Below, piece by piece: positions 6,517 to 10,114 of a DNA stretch of 10,114 nt (position 1 is the first letter of the stretch; every line of letters begins with the position of its first letter). The position numbers were made by a program, and so were the translations under genes. Origin of the DNA: JBDKGV01 sp039798005. GTDB lineage: Bacteria; Fibrobacterota; Fibrobacteria; UBA5070. The DNA is taken from the NCBI GenBank assembly GCA_039798005.1, contig JBDKGV010000122.1:1-10114 (forward strand). The letters run 5' to 3'. Under the pieces are notes generated by a model. The model saw nothing but the letters and a program-made list of their open reading frames with translations, did not search any database and was not told the DNA's origin.

Positions 6517-6873
6517 CTACCCCGGGGATCCCCCACTCCTGCAACCCGGTCCCGCCGCCGAACGATGGCGGGTCGAGCCGACCAGATCGATCAGATGTCT
6601 TGCGGCCTTCTCATCCAAGGCAAGGACCGAGGCCATTCTGTGCGCCGCCTCGCTGGAGAGATGATTCCTGCCGTTCAAGATGCGGTGGACATGAGCGACG
6701 TCCAGCGCAAGTTTGCCGGCAAGCAAACGGTACGAGTACCGAGGATTGTCCCGCTTGCGCCGTTGGAAGCTCTCGAACAGGAAGGATCGATAATCCTTGA
6801 AGTCCTCGATCCGCAAGGCTCGATTCGACTCCGTTTCGACGCACGGCATGGGCTCTGCAACTGTTGGACTCAT
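6517..6873 (-). CDS. Short TIGR02147-type helix-turn-helix protein
   Basis: The 118-residue product matches the N-terminal part of the TIGR02147 family, a paralogous family described from Fibrobacter. The match is clear in DFKDYRSFLFESFQRRKRDN (24-43), then PRYSYRLLAGKLALD (44-58), then a helix-turn-helix-like stretch HVHRILNGRNHLSSEAAHRM (61-80), ending near LIDLV (94-98). Full-length family members are about 270 residues, with a C-terminal domain that is missing here. The last 20 residues are a low-complexity, basic and glycine-rich tail, and only about 150 bp lie before the kinase, so the rest is not nearby in another frame. It may be a deletion remnant or a working minimal DNA-binding protein. 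Its start is 11 nt after the GH43 stop, so it is probably co-transcribed with the xylan genes and is a candidate local regulator. The start is uncertain: another in-frame ATG is at 6849. Confidence 0.72.
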   Translation of the reverse strand: MSPTVAEPMPCVETESNRALRIEDFKDYRSFLFESFQRRKRDNPRYSYRLLAGKLALDVAHVHRILNGRNHLSSEAAHRMASVLALDEKAARHLIDLVGSTRHRSAAGPGCRSGGSPG

Positions 6874-6884
6874 CTCGCGTGCTT

Positions 6885-8780
6885 TCAGTGCACCAATACG
6901 ACGCTGCGGGAATCCATGATCTTCCCGTCCAGGCGTGCGGTCAACACGTAGCGCCCTTCGCGCAAGTGCCCCACCGGCAGGGCGATGGACAAGGATCCCG
7001 CAGCGGTCCGATTTTCCGTGACATGAGCAGCGACCCGGCCCATGCCGTCGTAGAGCGCAATGTCCAGGCGTCCAGCCGCCAAAGCGCTGCAACCGATCTC
7101 CAGGTTGGACGAGCTGGCTCCGAACCGGACGGAGAGCCGGTCGGGATTCGGTCCCTTGGCCGCGGGAACGGCAAGCGAAGGCGGCAACTTCGGATAGATG
7201 TCGATCGCCTCCGATGCCGTCGCTCCGATTTGGAACCAGTCAAAATCCGCCACACCGCCAGCGGCCTTGGTCGCGTAATTGAACAAGCCGAAGCGGTAGC
7301 CCATGAAGTGCTCAAGCTTGTACGACATCTGAAGGGTGTTGCCGATCTGCTTCCAGTTGGTGCTGTCGAGGCTGTACCAGAAGGTCGCCTTGTCGGTGCG
7401 GTTGGTGAAATCCATGTCGATGCGCAAATACACGCGGTCCTGGTTGATGGCCACGGTCGCCACTTCGGTGGGCGTCGCGTTGGCCGCCTTGACCATCACC
7501 ACCGAACGGCTCGTTCCGGACTTCTTCACACCCACGTAGCCGTAATCGTACTGCAGGGCCACCAGCCCCGCGACATCCCCGTCCTTGAGCCCCGCCACAT
7601 CAACGACGGTCCGCCCTGAGGATTTGGGTCCAAAGGATCTTTGGGTGTAGGTATTGCGTGCGTTCACAACCTGGGCATCCACCCGCCCCGTCTTGATCCG
7701 GTACCAGCCCGGACGCTGGGTCAGTGACCAATTCGCGTTGTCGGGATTGTGGTTCCATTGCCACTCAAGCTTCGGAGTGGTCGATGCGAAGTCGTCGGAG
7801 GTCACCACTCCGGTCCCGTTTGAGGAATTGACGTTCATGTTCACCGACAGAGGCGATGTGCCCCCGTTGAAGGAGGGCCAGGAGTTCGACCATGTCACCG
7901 GCATGATCCAAGGGCTGCGACCCACCGACCCGTTGTCTTGGAAGAGGTACCCCCACCAGTTGCCGTTCGGGTCCTGCACCACCGATCCCTGGGCGACTCC
8001 ACGGCTGGAGTGGGCCACCTTGCCCTCGTACGTGCCGTCGAGGGTCTTGGATCGGTAGACCAGCTCCGTGCGGCCATCGTAGCCGCTGGCGTTGGGCCAG
8101 CAGATCAGGAAGATGTAGTAGTAGCCGTTGATCTTCTCGATGTGTGCGCCTTCGGCCACCAGAATTGGACTGGCGACACCCAGCAAGGTCTTGATCGAAG
8201 CCGCCGTGATGAGCGTCTTGTTGAGACCACCGGATTGGACCGCGGAAAGGGAGGCGTTGAGCTGGACCAGCTTGATGTCCCCCGTGCCGTACACGACGAA
8301 ATTGCGCCCATCCTCGTCCAGATGAAGCGACGGGTCGTGGTAGAACGGAAACTGCACTTCCTTCCATGGGCCCTTCTCGACATCGATGGCGGAGTAGAGA
8401 TGCGTCTTGCCCGTGGTATACGAGGGCACCAATACATGAAAGGTGCCGTCCTTGTGGCGGATGCTGGCGGCCCACGATCCTTTGCCGTAGGCGTTCTTGC
8501 CGTTGGCCAGGTTCATGTTGTCGTTGCTTGCCAAGGTCGAATAGCAGTATCCGACGGTCTTCCAGTTGGCCAGATCAGAGGACTTCATGATGGGCACGCC
8601 CGGGGCCATGTGCATGGTCGTGTGGCTCATGTAGTAGTTGCTCCCGACCCGGACGATGGAGGGATCGGGGATGTCCGCGAAGAGGAACGGATTGGAAACG
8701 GCGGCGGCCACTCCAGCCCAGCTTGCCGAAACAAGTCCGGCGACAAGAAGGATCTTTGCAACGGTTGCCATGGTGCGCAT
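6885..8780 (-). CDS. Exported GH43 beta-xylosidase / arabinofuranosidase with C-terminal sorting domain
   Basis: This is a family 43 glycoside hydrolase of 631 residues, expected to remove xylose or arabinose from xylan fragments by an inverting mechanism. A signal peptide (1-27, ending GVAAA) is followed by the five-bladed propeller. The expected catalytic residues are visible: general base D39 in IPDPS, pKa modulator D149 in YHDPS, and general acid E210 in VAEGAH. A beta-sandwich of the GH43 C-terminal concanavalin-like type spans about 326-518. It starts near DDFAST and contains the W-rich LEWQWNHNPDNANWSL (338-353). The last 85 residues (about 547-631), with ALYDGMGRVAAH and LREGRYVLTARLDGK, look like a T9SS-type or FlgD-like sorting domain. 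The start at 8780 is chosen because AGGGGG lies 9 nt upstream and the signal peptide follows directly; an ATG at 8789 abuts that site. Substrate within the family (xylosides or arabinosides) cannot be settled from sequence. Confidence 0.93.
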   Translation of the reverse strand: MRTMATVAKILLVAGLVSASWAGVAAAVSNPFLFADIPDPSIVRVGSNYYMSHTTMHMAPGVPIMKSSDLANWKTVGYCYSTLASNDNMNLANGKNAYGKGSWAASIRHKDGTFHVLVPSYTTGKTHLYSAIDVEKGPWKEVQFPFYHDPSLHLDEDGRNFVVYGTGDIKLVQLNASLSAVQSGGLNKTLITAASIKTLLGVASPILVAEGAHIEKINGYYYIFLICWPNASGYDGRTELVYRSKTLDGTYEGKVAHSSRGVAQGSVVQDPNGNWWGYLFQDNGSVGRSPWIMPVTWSNSWPSFNGGTSPLSVNMNVNSSNGTGVVTSDDFASTTPKLEWQWNHNPDNANWSLTQRPGWYRIKTGRVDAQVVNARNTYTQRSFGPKSSGRTVVDVAGLKDGDVAGLVALQYDYGYVGVKKSGTSRSVVMVKAANATPTEVATVAINQDRVYLRIDMDFTNRTDKATFWYSLDSTNWKQIGNTLQMSYKLEHFMGYRFGLFNYATKAAGGVADFDWFQIGATASEAIDIYPKLPPSLAVPAAKGPNPDRLSVRFGASSSNLEIGCSALAAGRLDIALYDGMGRVAAHVTENRTAAGSLSIALPVGHLREGRYVLTARLDGKIMDSRSVVLVH

Positions 8781-8807
8781 TGGTGTCATCCCCCTGAAAT
8801 GAAAACA

Positions 8808-8832
8808 GCTGATCATCCATAAGATGACCAGC
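8808..8832 (-). terminator. Hairpin with T-rich tail between GH30 and GH43 (terminator or attenuator)
   Basis: In the mRNA sense, arms GCTGGTCATC and GATGATCAGC pair over 10 bp, with one G-U pair, around a 5-nt loop. They are followed directly by TGTTTTCATTTC. This has the layout of an intrinsic terminator. It lies 28 nt before the GH43 start and close to its ribosome-binding site (AGGGGG, 8790-8795). It could end GH30 transcription or act as an attenuator in the GH43 leader. The stem is only moderately GC-rich, so strength is uncertain. The rest of the gap (8833-8967) shows no clear -35/-10 pair. Confidence 0.45.
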
Positions 8833-8967
8833 CGTTCCAGGGATTGTTTGCGGTTTGTGACGGTCCTCATTGGTCGATTGACAAAGCCGTCTCCACCCGA
8901 TGTTACGGCAATCCCACCTCGACCTTTTGGGTGACCAAACCTTGTCCGGTCATGCCCGCCTGGGATT

Positions 8968-10114
8968 TCAGTTCTTGAGGATCTTGCGCCCGAAATTGCC
9001 GACAGGGCTTTGGACATCGATCAAGTACACGCCGGGATTCAGGCGATTCCCCACCGTCACCATGCCTTGGCCACGCCCCGACTCCACCTGGGCACCCATG
9101 GTGTTGGTGATGCGGTACTGGAAGGGGGCGTCCAGTTCGACCTTGAATCCATTCTGTTGAAATGGATCCGGCTGCACCTCACGGCTTGCGGAATTCGCCT
9201 CTCCAATTCCAAGCGACTTGATCACCCCGACCAAGGTCGTGATGCTCTCCTGGTCGAAGGAGGTCGAGAACGAGCCGTTGATGGCCGCCACGTTGCCGTC
9301 ATCCTGCACGTTCTTGGTCGCCGACGTGGTGTACTTCTTCCACGTCGTGATGGTGCCTCCCCCGGGCACGGAGATGTTGAGGGTCTTCGCGACGTTGCGA
9401 TTGACCACGACGATCACCACGCTGTCGTTCTTCTTGAACGCCGAGACGTTCACCTTGGTGATCGGTTCCTTGGTGGCGTCCACGCGCACGGCACCGGGAC
9501 GGACGAACTTCGCGAACTGCGCCATGGTGTAACCGCGCTTGCTCACTTTTCCATCGGAGTTCTTGATGGGGCCGTAGTCGCGACGGATGTACCACCAGGT
9601 ATAGAGGTTGAACTGCCCTTCCACGAGGGCGCGATGGATCTCATAGCCCACATCGTAGGCGCGGACCGTGTCCCACACCACTTGAGGCGCCTCCTGGCTC
9701 GAGGTCTGGATGTAGCCCTTCCACAAGTTGGCATCACCCTTGGAATCCGTGTAATGCTCCGTCATCCAACGTTCCTTGCCCTTGCCGTCGGCCAGAGGAT
9801 ACTGGAAGAAGGAATTGGCGGTCTTTGCATCGCTGGCGTAGAAGTGCGCGCCGATGATGTCCACGTTCTTCAGGGCCGACGCATCGTTCAAGACCTTGTC
9901 ATAGTACGACTTGCTGTAGGCGAACGATTCGGCCGTGATGACCTTGTTGCCGTTGGCACGCAGGACCGAGGCGTTGTTCTTCGTGAAGTTGTAGATCTCA
10001 TCGGCGCTCCACCACGTCCAGTCGAAGCCCCAATCGGGCTCGTTGGCGATCGAGATCGCGCTCAAGGGCACGCCGTTGTCCTTCATGTACTTGGCGAACT
10101 TGTTCAGGTGGGCG
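8968..10114 (-). CDS. GH30 glucuronoxylanase (subfamily 8-like), C-terminal sorting domain, 5' end cut off
   Basis: This is the C-terminal 381 residues of a family 30 xylanase; the frame is open to the right edge, so the signal peptide and first barrel strands are missing. GH30_8 enzymes cut the xylan backbone next to 4-O-methylglucuronic acid branches by a retaining mechanism. The acid/base glutamate is in ISIANEPDW (codon at 10039-10041) and the nucleophile is in RWMTEHYTD (codon at 9757-9759). The stretch LYTWWYIRRDYGPI followed by KVSKRGYTMAQFAKFVRPG is the subfamily 8 signature. The arginine pair there is the region that contacts the glucuronic acid branch in characterised enzymes. A beta-sandwich side domain runs to about the last 80 residues. 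The C-terminus (NRLNPGVYLIDVQ, ending KILKN) is a typical T9SS type A-like sorting domain. GH43 follows after 187 bp on the same strand. Confidence 0.94.
   Translation of the reverse strand, partial: AHLNKFAKYMKDNGVPLSAISIANEPDWGFDWTWWSADEIYNFTKNNASVLRANGNKVITAESFAYSKSYYDKVLNDASALKNVDIIGAHFYASDAKTANSFFQYPLADGKGKERWMTEHYTDSKGDANLWKGYIQTSSQEAPQVVWDTVRAYDVGYEIHRALVEGQFNLYTWWYIRRDYGPIKNSDGKVSKRGYTMAQFAKFVRPGAVRVDATKEPITKVNVSAFKKNDSVVIVVVNRNVAKTLNISVPGGGTITTWKKYTTSATKNVQDDGNVAAINGSFSTSFDQESITTLVGVIKSLGIGEANSASREVQPDPFQQNGFKVELDAPFQYRITNTMGAQVESGRGQGMVTVGNRLNPGVYLIDVQSPVGNFGRKILKN

Noticed and set aside
6519..6533. Overlapping CCCCGGGG and GGGGATCCCC palindromes
   Set aside because: They fall in the 3' end of the small HTH coding region in GC-rich sequence and are probably chance.
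5448..6800. 450-codon plus-strand frame opposite the kinase and the HTH gene
   Set aside because: It runs antisense through two genes with intact motifs, and its translation is low-complexity with no domain.
8781..9017. N-terminal extension of GH43 to 9017
   Set aside because: It would place about 80 non-homologous residues before a clear signal peptide and overlap the end of GH30.

Overview
The window is a GC-rich bacterial region in which every convincing gene lies on the minus strand. The content points to the FCB group, most likely Fibrobacterota. Three things suggest this: two plant-polysaccharide hydrolases ending in type IX secretion (T9SS)-like sorting domains, a protein of the TIGR02147 family (described as a Fibrobacter paralogous family), and a flagellar export operon, which rumen Fibrobacter itself lacks but motile relatives carry. 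The placement is an inference from gene content, not from a marker gene.

Layout in transcription order (right to left). A GH30 glucuronoxylanase, cut by the right edge, is followed after 187 bp by a GH43 beta-xylosidase/arabinofuranosidase. The gap holds a hairpin with a T-rich tail. Eleven bases after GH43 is a short TIGR02147-type helix-turn-helix protein that lacks the family's C-terminal half. After 154 bp comes a six-TM hybrid histidine kinase with its own receiver domain. After a further 47 bp starts a tight cluster: an MlaE-type permease, then fliO, fliP, fliQ, fliR and flhB, with gaps of 14, -4, 9, 54 and 3 bp. No intergenic stretch exceeds 300 bp.

Functionally there are two modules. 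The right half is a xylan-degradation locus: endo-cleavage of glucuronoxylan by GH30 and trimming of xylo-oligomers or arabinose side chains by GH43, both exported, with a small regulator alongside. The left half makes the membrane core of the flagellar type III export gate (FliP/Q/R with the FliO chaperone and the FlhB specificity switch), headed by a lipid-transport permease that is not normally part of that operon. The kinase lies between them and its pathway cannot be told from the sequence.

The most striking oddity is at the extreme left. Bases 1-109 are an inverted, 107/109-identical copy of an internal piece of the mlaE gene (3855-3963), joined abruptly to sequence just downstream of flhB. 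Both mismatches are synonymous. It is either an assembly or amplification chimera at a contig end, possibly with a sister strain, or a real inverted repeat flanking the whole fliO-flhB block.
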